A DNA stretch of 64,000 nucleotides from Tersicoccus solisilvae (GTDB lineage: Bacteria; Actinomycetota; Actinomycetes; Actinomycetales; Micrococcaceae). Under the pieces are notes generated by a model. The model made no database searches and was not told the origin of the DNA. It worked only from the letters and a program-made list of their open reading frames with translations. The stretch lies in assembly GCF_014643255.1 (NCBI RefSeq), contig NZ_BMJI01000010.1, forward strand, positions 1 to 64,000, given 5' to 3'. The position numbers and the translations under genes were made by a program. Positions 1 to 9,285 of this stretch are shown here, piece by piece (within the stretch, counting starts at the first letter, position 1; each line of letters opens with the position of its first letter).

Positions 1-84
1 CAGTGGTTCCTCGACAGCTCCACTTCACATCCGGAGGCCTTCATTTGTCAGCCCGACTCACCGCCCTAAACCGGGACAACGTCC

Positions 85-156
85 CTGGACACCACAAATA
101 GATGTTGCATCCGGGCCCGATCGCGCCATGATGCAACATCTATTGACGACCTGGCG
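85..156. repeat. Intergenic palindromic repeat, copy 1
   Basis: A 15-base perfect inverted repeat (97-111 with 130-144, sequence AATAGATGTTGCATC and its complement) around an 18-nt loop, followed by GACGACCTGGCG at 145-156. The right end matches those of the elements at 36086 and 37870; the left outer end (85-96) has decayed. It lies upstream of the hpa operon and is non-coding. The function is unknown; a structured RNA or a mobile palindromic repeat are both possible. Confidence 0.8.
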
Positions 157-174
157 GTGAGGCTCCGGGGGGGG

Positions 175-203
175 TTGACAGTGGCGCCGCTCACGGCCAG
201 ACT
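175..203 (+). promoter_or_regulatory. Promoter of the hpa operon
   Basis: A perfect TTGACA -35 at 175-180 is followed after 17 nt by CAGACT at 198-203, a moderate -10. It lies 80 nt before the first hpa gene and directly upstream of a GntR-type palindrome, so repression by that operator is likely. The -10 assignment is the weak part. Confidence 0.55.
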
Positions 204-205
204 GG

Positions 206-217
206 ATCGTATACGAT
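206..217. promoter_or_regulatory. GntR (FCD-type) operator palindrome
   Basis: The 12-base perfect palindrome ATCGTATACGAT fits the TNGTATACNA pattern known for FCD-subgroup GntR regulators. It sits just after the proposed -10 and before the first gene, where a bound repressor would block transcription. The FCD GntR gene at 1824 in the same operon is the natural ligand-responsive partner. Confidence 0.6.
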
Positions 218-282
218 TTGATCGCTGATCTGGTCGACCTCGATTCGCGAGCCAGGTCCCCGGCCGACCGCAGGAGGAGCGC

Positions 283-1818
283 ATGCAGGACGTCACCGCC
301 GAGACGCTCGGCACCATCGGGACCGTCATCGCCGTCCACCTGAACTACCCGAGCCGCTGCGCGCAGCGCGGCCGCACCCCGGAGCACCCTTCCTACTTCC
401 TCAAGCCGGCGTCCTCGCTGGCCCTCAGCGGCGCGACCGTCGAACGGCCCGCCGGCACCGAACTGCTCGCCTTCGAGGGCGAGGTCGCGGTCGTCCTCGG
501 CGAGCGCGTGCATCGCGTCACCCCGGAGCAGGGCTGGGCGGCCGTCTCCCACGTCACCGCCGCCAACGACTGGGGCCTGTACGACATGCGCGCCGCCGAC
601 AAGGGCTCGAACGTGCGGAACAAGGGCGGCGCCGGGTACACCGCGCTCGGCCCCGCGCTGATCCCGGCGGCCGAGATCGACCCGGCCGGCCTGCGGGTGC
701 GGACCTGGGTGAACGGGACGATCGCGCAGGACGACACGACGGAGACGCTGCTCTTCGGCTTCGGCCGGCTGATCGCCGACCTCTCCCAGTGGCTGACCCT
801 CGAGGCCGGCGACGTCATCCTCACCGGCACCCCCGCCGGCTCCTCCGTCGCCCAGCCCGGCGACCGGGTCGAGGTCGAGGTGTCCAGCCTCGACGGCATC
901 CGGAGTACCGGCCGCCTCCTCAGCATCGTGACGGAAGGCGACGTCGAGGCGAACCCCGCCTACGGGTCCACGCCGACGGTCACCGACGAGCAGCGCATCG
1001 AGGCGTACGGCAGTGAAGCAGCCTGGCGCAGTGACGAGGCCCGGCGGGCCGGCGACACCGCGTCGGCAGCGACACGGCAAACGCCGGCGCCGACCACCGG
1101 GACCGCACCGGTCCTCTCCCCCGAGCTGCGTGGCAAGCTCGAGGCGGTCGCCACCGCGACGTTGAGCTCCCAGCTGCGCAAGCGCGGGCTGAACAACGTC
1201 ACCATCGACGGGCTGCGGTGCACCCGCGACGACGCGAAGGTCGTCGGCATCGCGCGCACCCTGCGGTACGTCCCCAACCGCGAGGACCTGTTCACCGAGC
1301 ACGGCGGCGGGTACAACGCTCAGAAGCGGATCGTCGACGACCTGCACGAGGGCGACGTCCTGGTCATGGAGGCCCGCGGTGAGAAGGGCGCCGGCACCCT
1401 CGGGGACATCCTCGCCCTGCGCGCCCAGGTGGCCGGCGCCGGCGCGATCATCACCGACGGCGGCGTCCGGGACGCGGCCGTCGTCGCCGGGCTGACCATG
1501 CCCACCTTCTACGCCACCGCCCACCCCGCGGTGCTCGGCCGCAAGCACGTGCCCTGGGACACGGACGTCGCCGTCGCCTGCGGCGGCACCACCGTGGTCC
1601 CCGGGGACATCATCGTCGCCGACGCGGACGGCATCCTCGTCATCCCGCCCGCCCTGGCCGAGGAGCTCGTCGAGGAGTGCCTGCAGCAGGAGCACGAGGA
1701 GACCTTCATCTACGCGCAGGTCGAGGCCGGCCATCCCGTGGACGGACTCTTCCCGCTGAACGCCGCCTGGCGGGCGACGTACGAGGCCTGGGCCGCCGAG
1801 CACCCGAGGGAGCTCTGA
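283..1818 (+). CDS. FAH-RraA fusion; predicted isomerase/decarboxylase of homoprotocatechuate degradation
   Basis: This 511-residue protein joins two domains. Residues about 15-215 are a fumarylacetoacetate-hydrolase fold with the EGE metal pair (E65, E67), D96 and the LTGTPAG loop near 180-186. After a Thr/Ala-rich linker (about 222-278), residues 285-445 form an RraA/HMG-aldolase-like domain with GDILALRA (374-381) and the RD pair (396-397). In the classical pathway HpaG, a double FAH protein, decarboxylates and isomerises the product of HpaF. Here an RraA-like domain takes the place of the second FAH half. The start has a strong AGGAGG at 272-277. It opens the operon, 5 nt before the GntR gene. 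The exact split of activities between domains is inferred. Confidence 0.8.
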   Translation: MQDVTAETLGTIGTVIAVHLNYPSRCAQRGRTPEHPSYFLKPASSLALSGATVERPAGTELLAFEGEVAVVLGERVHRVTPEQGWAAVSHVTAANDWGLYDMRAADKGSNVRNKGGAGYTALGPALIPAAEIDPAGLRVRTWVNGTIAQDDTTETLLFGFGRLIADLSQWLTLEAGDVILTGTPAGSSVAQPGDRVEVEVSSLDGIRSTGRLLSIVTEGDVEANPAYGSTPTVTDEQRIEAYGSEAAWRSDEARRAGDTASAATRQTPAPTTGTAPVLSPELRGKLEAVATATLSSQLRKRGLNNVTIDGLRCTRDDAKVVGIARTLRYVPNREDLFTEHGGGYNAQKRIVDDLHEGDVLVMEARGEKGAGTLGDILALRAQVAGAGAIITDGGVRDAAVVAGLTMPTFYATAHPAVLGRKHVPWDTDVAVACGGTTVVPGDIIVADADGILVIPPALAEELVEECLQQEHEETFIYAQVEAGHPVDGLFPLNAAWRATYEAWAAEHPREL

Positions 1819-1823
1819 GCGGC

Positions 1824-2480
1824 ATGGTCACCACCGAGAACGCCAGCAAGTCCGAGACCGCCTACCAGTACGTCCTCGAGAAGATCCGCTCGGGGAGCTA
1901 CGGGCCCGGATACCGGCTCGTGCTCTCCCGGCTCGCCGACGAGCTGGACATGAGTGTCGTCCCGGTCCGGGAAGCGATCCGGCGACTGGAGTCCGAGCGG
2001 CTGATCACGTATCTACGCAACGTCGGCGCGACGGTCACCGGCATCGACCCGACCGAGTACCTCTACACCATGCAGACCCTTGCCCTGGTCGAGGGGTACG
2101 CCACGGCCCTGTGCGCGCCGCTGGTGACGCCGGCGGACATCGCCCGGGCCCGCGAGGTCAACCGGCAGATGCGCGAACGGCTGGCCGACTTCGACCCCCG
2201 CACCTTCACCGAGCTGAACCTGCGGTTCCACGCCATCCTGTTCGAGAACTGCCCCAACCCGCACGTCCTGGATCTGGTGCACCGCGGCTGGAACCGGCTC
2301 GGCGCCCTGCGCTCCTCGACCTTCGCCTACGTGCCCGGCCGGGCGGCGAGCTCCGTGGACGAGCACGACGCCCTGCTCGACGCCCTCGAGGCCGGCGACG
2401 ACGTCGAGACGATCGAGCACCTCGCCCGCCGGCACCGCCTCGCCACCCTCGAGGCCTACCTCGCCCACGCGGCGGCCTGA
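1824..2480 (+). CDS. GntR-family transcriptional regulator (FCD subgroup)
   Basis: A 218-residue regulator. Residues about 10-75 form the winged helix (YQYVLEKIRSGSYGPGYRL, then VPVREAIRRLESERLI, the typical GntR recognition helix). The rest is an all-helical FCD effector domain, with EHDALLDALEAGD and a late histidine pair near the C-terminus. The ATG at 1824 lies 5 nt after the fusion gene stop. An upstream in-frame ORF exists but overlaps the preceding gene. It is embedded in the hpa operon, so it probably responds to an aromatic pathway intermediate and binds the palindrome at 206-217. The ligand is unknown. Confidence 0.85.
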   Translation: MVTTENASKSETAYQYVLEKIRSGSYGPGYRLVLSRLADELDMSVVPVREAIRRLESERLITYLRNVGATVTGIDPTEYLYTMQTLALVEGYATALCAPLVTPADIARAREVNRQMRERLADFDPRTFTELNLRFHAILFENCPNPHVLDLVHRGWNRLGALRSSTFAYVPGRAASSVDEHDALLDALEAGDDVETIEHLARRHRLATLEAYLAHAAA

Positions 2481-2544
2481 CCCCCCCGCCCCACCGACGC
2501 CCTCCCCACCGACTCCCCGATCCACCCCCTCGAAGGAGAGACCC

Positions 2545-4074
<1,530 letters not shown>

Positions 4075-4113
4075 TCCCGATCCCATCCCGCTTCTCGACG
4101 AGGAGAAACCCCG

Positions 4114-5232
4114 ATGAGTACCGACGCCCGTCCCACCACCACCCCCATCCCGACCCCGACCGCTCCCGCGCCGGACATCCTGCGCTGCGCCTACATGGAG
4201 CTGGTCGTCACCGACCTGGCCGCCTCCCGGGCGTTCTACGTGGACCTGCTCGGCCTGATCGTGACCGAGGAGGACGAGAACGCCATCTACCTGCGCACGA
4301 TGGAGGAGTTCATCCACCACAACCTCGTGCTGCGCCAGGGTCCGGTCGCCGCCGTCGCCGCCTTCTCCTACCGCGTCCGCACCCCCGAGGACGTGGACCG
4401 GGCCGAGGCCTGGTACCAGGAGCTGGGCTGCCGCACGGAACGCCGCACGGACGGTTTCGTCAAGGGCATCGGCGACAGCGTGCGCGTCGAGGACCCGCTG
4501 GGCTTCCCGTACGAGTTCTTCTTCGAGGTGGAGCACGTGGAGCGCCTCGCGTGGCGCTACGACCTGTACGGCGCCGGGGCGCTGGTGCGGCTGGACCACT
4601 TCAACCAGGTGACCCCCGACGTGCCCCGCGCCTGCCGGTACATGGAGGACCTCGGCTTCCGGATCACGGAGGACATCTCCGACTCCGACGGCGTCGAGTA
4701 CGCGGCCTGGATGCGGCGCAAGCCCACCGTCCACGACACCGCCATGACCGGCGGCAACGGCCCCCGCATGCATCACGTCGCGTTCGCCACCCACGAGAAG
4801 CACAACATCATCTACATCTGCGACAAGATGGGCGCGTTGCGGATGTCGGACCGGATCGAGCGGGGCCCGGGCCGCCACGGCGTCTCCAATGCCTTCTACC
4901 TCTACATCCTCGACCCGGACGGGCACCGCGTGGAGATCTACACGCAGGACTACTACACGGGCGACCCGGACAACCCGGTGGTGCGCTGGGACGTGCACGA
5001 CAACCAGCGCCGCGACTGGTGGGGCAACCCCGTCGTCCCGTCCTGGTACACCGAGGCGTCCCTCGTGCTCGACCTGGACGGCAACGCGAAACCGGTCGTG
5101 GACCGGGAGGACCCCTCCGAGATGGACGTGACCATCGGCGCCGACGGGTTCTCCTACACCCGGGCCGGCGACGAGGGCGGCAGCTACCACGGGGAGGCCG
5201 CCAAGGGCTTCAAGCTGGGAAACCAGCTCTGA
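4114..5232 (+). CDS. hpaD: Homoprotocatechuate 2,3-dioxygenase (type I extradiol)
   Basis: A 372-residue vicinal-oxygen-chelate dioxygenase that cleaves 3,4-dihydroxyphenylacetate next to the diol. Relative to the well-studied Brevibacterium fuscum enzyme (recalled ligands H155, H214, E267; catalytic H200, Y257), the same residues are found with a constant offset of seven: H162, H221, E274, H207 and Y264. This supports an intact Fe(II) or Mn(II) active site. The N-terminus has about seven extra Thr/Pro-rich residues. RBS AGGAGAA precedes the ATG. The stop overlaps the start of the hydratase gene (ATGA), so the two are translationally coupled. Confidence 0.93.
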   Translation: MSTDARPTTTPIPTPTAPAPDILRCAYMELVVTDLAASRAFYVDLLGLIVTEEDENAIYLRTMEEFIHHNLVLRQGPVAAVAAFSYRVRTPEDVDRAEAWYQELGCRTERRTDGFVKGIGDSVRVEDPLGFPYEFFFEVEHVERLAWRYDLYGAGALVRLDHFNQVTPDVPRACRYMEDLGFRITEDISDSDGVEYAAWMRRKPTVHDTAMTGGNGPRMHHVAFATHEKHNIIYICDKMGALRMSDRIERGPGRHGVSNAFYLYILDPDGHRVEIYTQDYYTGDPDNPVVRWDVHDNQRRDWWGNPVVPSWYTEASLVLDLDGNAKPVVDREDPSEMDVTIGADGFSYTRAGDEGGSYHGEAAKGFKLGNQL

Positions 5233-6032
5233 TGCTCGACGAACCGACGATCGCCGCGATCGCCGACGAACTGGTCGAGGCCGGACGCACCCGCACGCCG
5301 GTGCCCCTGCTGCACACCCGCCACCCGGGCATGGAGGTGGAGGACTCCTACGCCGTCCAGCAGCTGTGGTCCTCCCGCCTGCAGGAGGGCGGCCGGACGG
5401 TGGTGGGCCGGAAGATCGGGCTCACCTCGAAGGCGATGCAGGCCGCGACCGGCATCACCGAGCCCGACTACGGCGTCATCCACGACGACATGGTCCTCGA
5501 CAGCGGCGTGGAGATCCCCTGGGACCGGTACACGCACCCCCGCGTCGAGGTGGAGCTGGCGTTCCGGCTGGGACGGGACCTCGGCAGCGACGATCCCGCG
5601 GCTCCCCCGGTGACGATCTTCGACGTCCTCGCCGCCACCGAGTACGTGGTGCCGGCGCTGGAGATCCTCGACTCCCGGATCGAGATGTCCGGCCGCACCA
5701 TCGTGGACACCATCGCCGACAACGCGGCCATGGGCGCCATGGTGATCGGCGGCCGCCCCGTGACGGTCGGCGACGTCGACCTGCGCTGGGTGTCCGCGCT
5801 GCTGTACCGCAACGCCGGGATCGAGGAGACCGGTGTCGCGGCCGGCGTCCTCGGCCACCCGGCGTCGGGCGTCGTGTGGCTCGCCACCAAGCTCGCCGCC
5901 CACGGGCAGCGGCTGCGGGCCGGGCAGCTGATCCTCGCCGGCTCCTTCACCCGGCCGATGTGGGTGTACCAGGGCGACGCCGTGTTCGCCGACTACCGAG
6001 AACTGGGGACCGTGACATGCCGATTCGTGTAG
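5232..6032 (+). CDS. hpaH: 2-oxo-hept-4-ene-1,7-dioate hydratase
   Basis: A 266-residue member of the MhpD/HpaH hydratase family, a FAH-fold metal enzyme that adds water to 2-oxohept-4-ene-1,7-dioate. Visible signatures are VVGRKIGLTSKAMQ near residues 56-69, the metal-ligand stretch PRVEVELAF, and a late LILAGSFTRP. The ATG overlaps the hpaD stop by one base. Upstream in-frame extensions lie inside hpaD. The 3' end overlaps the aldolase gene by 16 nt. Oxopentenoate hydratases of other pathways are close relatives, so the assignment relies partly on context. Confidence 0.88.
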   Translation: MLDEPTIAAIADELVEAGRTRTPVPLLHTRHPGMEVEDSYAVQQLWSSRLQEGGRTVVGRKIGLTSKAMQAATGITEPDYGVIHDDMVLDSGVEIPWDRYTHPRVEVELAFRLGRDLGSDDPAAPPVTIFDVLAATEYVVPALEILDSRIEMSGRTIVDTIADNAAMGAMVIGGRPVTVGDVDLRWVSALLYRNAGIEETGVAAGVLGHPASGVVWLATKLAAHGQRLRAGQLILAGSFTRPMWVYQGDAVFADYRELGTVTCRFV

Positions 6033-6796
6033 AGGAACCGCGACCGACGCTCGCGGCCGCACTCGCCGCGGCCGAGCGCCCGCTGGTGGGCATGTGGGTG
6101 TGCTCGGGCTCGGCCCTGGTCGCCGAGGTCTGCGCGGGCTCCGGCGTGGACTGGCTGCTGATCGACGTCGAGCACGGGCCCAACACCCTGACCTCGACGC
6201 TGGCGCAGCTGCAGGCTGTCGCCGCGTACGACGTCGTCTCCGTGGTGCGGGTGCCGTGGAACGACCCGGTGCAGATCAAGCAGTACCTCGACGCCGGGGC
6301 GCAGAACCTGCTGGTGCCGATGGTCGACACCGCCGAGGCGGCCGCCGCCGCCGTGGCCGCGATCCGGTACCCCGGCTCCGGGATCCGGGGGGTCGGCGCG
6401 GCGCTGGGCCGCTCCTCCCGCTGGGGCCGCATCCCGGACTACCTGGCGCGCGCGTCCGGCACGGTGAGCCTGACGGTGCAGATCGAGACCGGGGCCGCGG
6501 TGGAGAACGTCGAGGAGATCCTCGCCGTGGACGGCGTGGACGCGATCTTCATCGGGCCCTCCGACCTGGCCGCCTCGCTCGGGCCGCTCGGGCAGCAGGA
6601 GCACCCCGACGTCCTCGCCGCCGTCGAGGCCTGCGTGCGGGCCGCGAAGGACGCGGGCAAGCCGGTGGGCATCAATGCGTTCAACCCGGACCGGGCGCGG
6701 GCGTACGCGCAGGGCGGTGTCGCGTTCGTCTCCGTCGGCGCGGACGTCACCCTGCTCGCCCGGGGCAGCGAGGGGCTGGCCGGCGTCCTGCGCTGA
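6017..6796 (+). CDS. hpaI: 4-hydroxy-2-oxo-heptane-1,7-dioate aldolase
   Basis: A 259-residue class II pyruvate aldolase of the HpcH/HpaI family. It carries IDVEHGPN (about 45-52, catalytic His), a metal-binding Glu in QIETGAAVENVEEI, and the phosphate-like loop FIGPSDLAASLG. It should release pyruvate and succinic semialdehyde as the last step encoded here. The ATG at 6017 lies inside the end of hpaH, and RBS-like GGGGACC precedes it. The TGA stop is part of a 14-bp tandem duplication. Confidence 0.9.
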   Translation: MPIRVEEPRPTLAAALAAAERPLVGMWVCSGSALVAEVCAGSGVDWLLIDVEHGPNTLTSTLAQLQAVAAYDVVSVVRVPWNDPVQIKQYLDAGAQNLLVPMVDTAEAAAAAVAAIRYPGSGIRGVGAALGRSSRWGRIPDYLARASGTVSLTVQIETGAAVENVEEILAVDGVDAIFIGPSDLAASLGPLGQQEHPDVLAAVEACVRAAKDAGKPVGINAFNPDRARAYAQGGVAFVSVGADVTLLARGSEGLAGVLR

Positions 6797-6821
6797 CCAG
6801 GGCGTGCTGACCAGGGCGTGC
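6794..6821 (+). repeat. 14-bp tandem duplication over the hpaI stop
   Basis: TGACCAGGGCGTGC occurs twice in direct succession (6794-6807 and 6808-6821). The first copy contains the hpaI stop codon, so the duplication leaves the protein unchanged. Confidence 0.9.
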
Positions 6822-6839
6822 AGAGCCGGCGACCGCCCG

Positions 6840-7625
6840 TCAACTCGCTGCGGCCAGGAACGGCAGCAGTTCGTCGAGTACCGGCCCCGGCGGGACCAGG
6901 GTGGTGCCGTGGGTCCGTCCGGTCAGCTCGACGGCGCGCGCGTGCGGCATCAGCTCGGCGGCGCGGCGGGCGTCGGCCAGACGCTTCGCGTCCCGGGTGC
7001 CCGCCATCAGCAGCGCCGGCAGCGTCAGCGTCGTCAGTCTCGACTCCGGCAGCCCCGCGTCCTCCTCGGTGCCCGTGAAGCAGGCGGCCAGGGCGGTCGC
7101 GTCGTTGGCGAGGAAGGCCTGCCGGGTGACCGGGTCCAGGGACCCGCTCGCGGCCTCGAAGCCCTCGACGAACGCCTCGATCCGACCGGTGCGCAGCGCC
7201 TCCAGGTAGCCGGGGAAGAAGAGCGCCTCGACCTGGCCGGCCTGCGGGCGGTGCGACCCGCCGAGCGTCGTCAGGCTGATGGCGCGGTCGGGGTGCTCCG
7301 CGGCGACCGCGAAGCCAACCCGGGCGCCGAGCGAGTACCCGACCCAGTGCGCCGCCGCGATGCCCTCGGCGTCGAGCACGGCGAGCATGTCGCTCGTGTG
7401 TCGTGGCATCCGGTACGCCTCGACGTCCGCCGGCTTGCCGCTGCGGCCGTGCCCGCGCAGGTCGATCCGCACCACGGTGTAGCCGGCGAGCGCCCTGACA
7501 TACCCGAGGCCACGCCAGATCGCCTTGGACAGGGCCGAGCCGTGCAGCAGGACCACCGCGGGCCCCTGCCCCGTGACGTCGTAGGCGATCGCGGTCTCGT
7601 CGGCGGGGTTCACGATGCGGCTCAT
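6840..7625 (-). CDS. Alpha/beta hydrolase
   Basis: A 261-residue serine hydrolase of unknown substrate. The oxyanion HG is in VVLLHGSAL, the nucleophile elbow is GYSLGA (about residue 101), the acid is probably D in MAGTRDAKR, and the late LTGRTHG supplies the catalytic His. It is convergent with hpaI, which lies 43 nt away, so it is not in the hpa operon. It resembles 3-oxoadipate enol-lactonase-like or haloperoxidase-like members, but no specific function can be given. The start at 7625 is supported by a leaderless-type -10 box. Confidence 0.8.
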   Translation of the reverse strand: MSRIVNPADETAIAYDVTGQGPAVVLLHGSALSKAIWRGLGYVRALAGYTVVRIDLRGHGRSGKPADVEAYRMPRHTSDMLAVLDAEGIAAAHWVGYSLGARVGFAVAAEHPDRAISLTTLGGSHRPQAGQVEALFFPGYLEALRTGRIEAFVEGFEAASGSLDPVTRQAFLANDATALAACFTGTEEDAGLPESRLTTLTLPALLMAGTRDAKRLADARRAAELMPHARAVELTGRTHGTTLVPPGPVLDELLPFLAAAS

Positions 7626-7631
7626 CCGGCT

Positions 7632-7637
7632 ACCGTA
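7632..7637 (-). promoter_or_regulatory. Leaderless -10 box of the alpha/beta hydrolase
   Basis: TACGGT on the minus strand, separated by 6 nt (AGCCGG) from the ATG at 7625. There is no room for a Shine-Dalgarno sequence in the predicted transcript. Confidence 0.55.
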
Positions 7638-7648
7638 CCCAGCCCCCG

Positions 7649-9124
7649 TCAGCGTGCGGCGGCGTCCCCGCGACGGCGGGAGCGCTCATCCACCAGGCCG
7701 ACCCCGAGGGCGACCAGCAGCACGAGGGCGACCAGGCCGAAGCCCACCGAGATCGCGTTCGCCCAGCCACCGGAGGAGAGCACGGTGAACGCGGCGGCGG
7801 TGATGACCGCGATGCCGACGGAGGTCCCCACCCGCTGGCCGGTCTGCATGATCCCCCCGGCGCTGCCGGCGTACTCGAGCGGCACCTCGGCGAGCGTGAG
7901 CGTCTGGTTGGGGCTGACCACCGCGCCCTGCCCCAGGCCCACGAACGCGAGCGACAGCAGCAGCCACCACTCACTGACCAGGCCCTGGCCGTGCAGCTCG
8001 ATCACGAGCACGCTGAGCCCCAGTCCGAGCAGCACGCTGAGCATGCCCCCGAGCACGAGCCGGCGGCCCAGGCGCAGCACCCGCCGGCCCGCCCACGTGG
8101 CGGACAGGGCGGAGGCGACGGCGTTGGGCAGGCCGATCATGCCGCTCTCCAGCGGCGAGTGGCCGAGTCCCTCCTGGAAGTAGAGGGCGATCAGCACCCA
8201 CACGCTCGTCACGCCGAGGAAGTACAGCCCGATCAGGCCGGTGCCGCGGGAGAAGCTGCCGGTGCGGAAGATCCGCAGGTCCACCATCGGGCTGCGTCCG
8301 CGCCGCCGGTAGATCCGCTCCCACGCGATCCAGCCCGCGGCGAGCGCGACGCCGACGGGCAACAGCGCCCACAGCCAGCCGGAGACCTCCGCGCGGGCCT
8401 CCATGAAGGGCAGCAGGATCGCGAAGATGGCCAGGCCGAGCAGCAGCGCACCGACGGGATCGAGGTCGCGCACGAGTCCGCCGACGGTCCGCTCCCGCGA
8501 GCGGACGACGAGCGGCTTCGGGAACCAGAGGTAGGCGAGCACGATCGCGAGGATGCCGACCGGGACGTTGATGAAGAAGATCCACCGCCAGCCCTCGTGC
8601 GCGCCGCCGAGGTGGATGAGCAGGCCACCCAGCAGCGGGCCGACCCCGACGGAGACGCCGACGGCGCTGCCGAAGGCGCCGAACGCCCGACCCCGCTCGG
8701 CCCCACGGAAGTACTGCTGGATCATTCCGACGCCCTGGGGGTTGAGCAGGCCGGAGCCGATGCCCTGGATGAAGCGGGCGACGACGAGCATCGTGGGGTC
8801 CGCCGCCAGACCGGCCGCGATCGAGGACAGGGTGAAGACGGCCACGCCGGCGATGAACAGCGGGCCGCGGCCGACGATGTCCCCCGCCCGGCCGGCCGCC
8901 ACCAGTACGACGCCGAAGGTCAGCGCGTAGCCGGAGAGGACCCACTGCAGCGCGGACGCCGACGCGCCGAGGCCGGACTGGATGGACGGCAGGGCGACGT
9001 TGACGCTGCTGACGCTGACCAGCGACATGAAGATGGCCACCAGCAGCACGGTCAGGATGCGCCAGCGCGCCGGATCCTCCCCCGCCTCGCGCTGCTGCCG
9101 TGCGGTTCCGGTCTCGCTGGCCAT
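7649..9124 (-). CDS. DHA2-family (14-TM) MFS drug exporter
   Basis: A 491-residue membrane protein with about 14 hydrophobic segments and the DHA2/EmrB-QacA layout. Motif C-like sequence occurs in helix 5 (GSAVGVSVGVGPLLGG). A two-helix insertion and the loop FPKPLVVRSRERTVGG separate the halves. It probably exports toxic organic compounds with proton antiport. The start is preceded by GGGAGAGG. It is 23 nt from the hydrolase gene in the same direction, though that gene has its own promoter box. The substrate is unknown. Confidence 0.85.
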   Translation of the reverse strand: MASETGTARQQREAGEDPARWRILTVLLVAIFMSLVSVSSVNVALPSIQSGLGASASALQWVLSGYALTFGVVLVAAGRAGDIVGRGPLFIAGVAVFTLSSIAAGLAADPTMLVVARFIQGIGSGLLNPQGVGMIQQYFRGAERGRAFGAFGSAVGVSVGVGPLLGGLLIHLGGAHEGWRWIFFINVPVGILAIVLAYLWFPKPLVVRSRERTVGGLVRDLDPVGALLLGLAIFAILLPFMEARAEVSGWLWALLPVGVALAAGWIAWERIYRRRGRSPMVDLRIFRTGSFSRGTGLIGLYFLGVTSVWVLIALYFQEGLGHSPLESGMIGLPNAVASALSATWAGRRVLRLGRRLVLGGMLSVLLGLGLSVLVIELHGQGLVSEWWLLLSLAFVGLGQGAVVSPNQTLTLAEVPLEYAGSAGGIMQTGQRVGTSVGIAVITAAAFTVLSSGGWANAISVGFGLVALVLLVALGVGLVDERSRRRGDAAAR

Positions 9125-9199
9125 GTCGACGGCGCCTCTCCCAGGTCAACAGCAGGCTGTCCTTCTACCCGCCCTGCACAGGCTAACCCCTCCGGACAC

Positions 9200-9252
9200 G
9201 ACGCCGGCTCGTCCCGCGCGGCCGAGGCGGCGGCGCGGGACGAGCCGGCGTC
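9200..9252 (-). terminator. Very strong hairpin after the MHS transporter gene
   Basis: Twenty-base perfect inverted arms (9200-9219 and 9233-9252) around a 13-nt loop. It lies 34 nt downstream of the MHS transporter stop and upstream of the DHA2 gene. No U-run follows on the minus strand, so it may act as a mycobacterial-type tail-less terminator or a 3' stabilising stem. Confidence 0.65.
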
Positions 9253-9285
9253 AGGAGGGGAGCTGCGCGCTCGGCGCGAGCGGGG

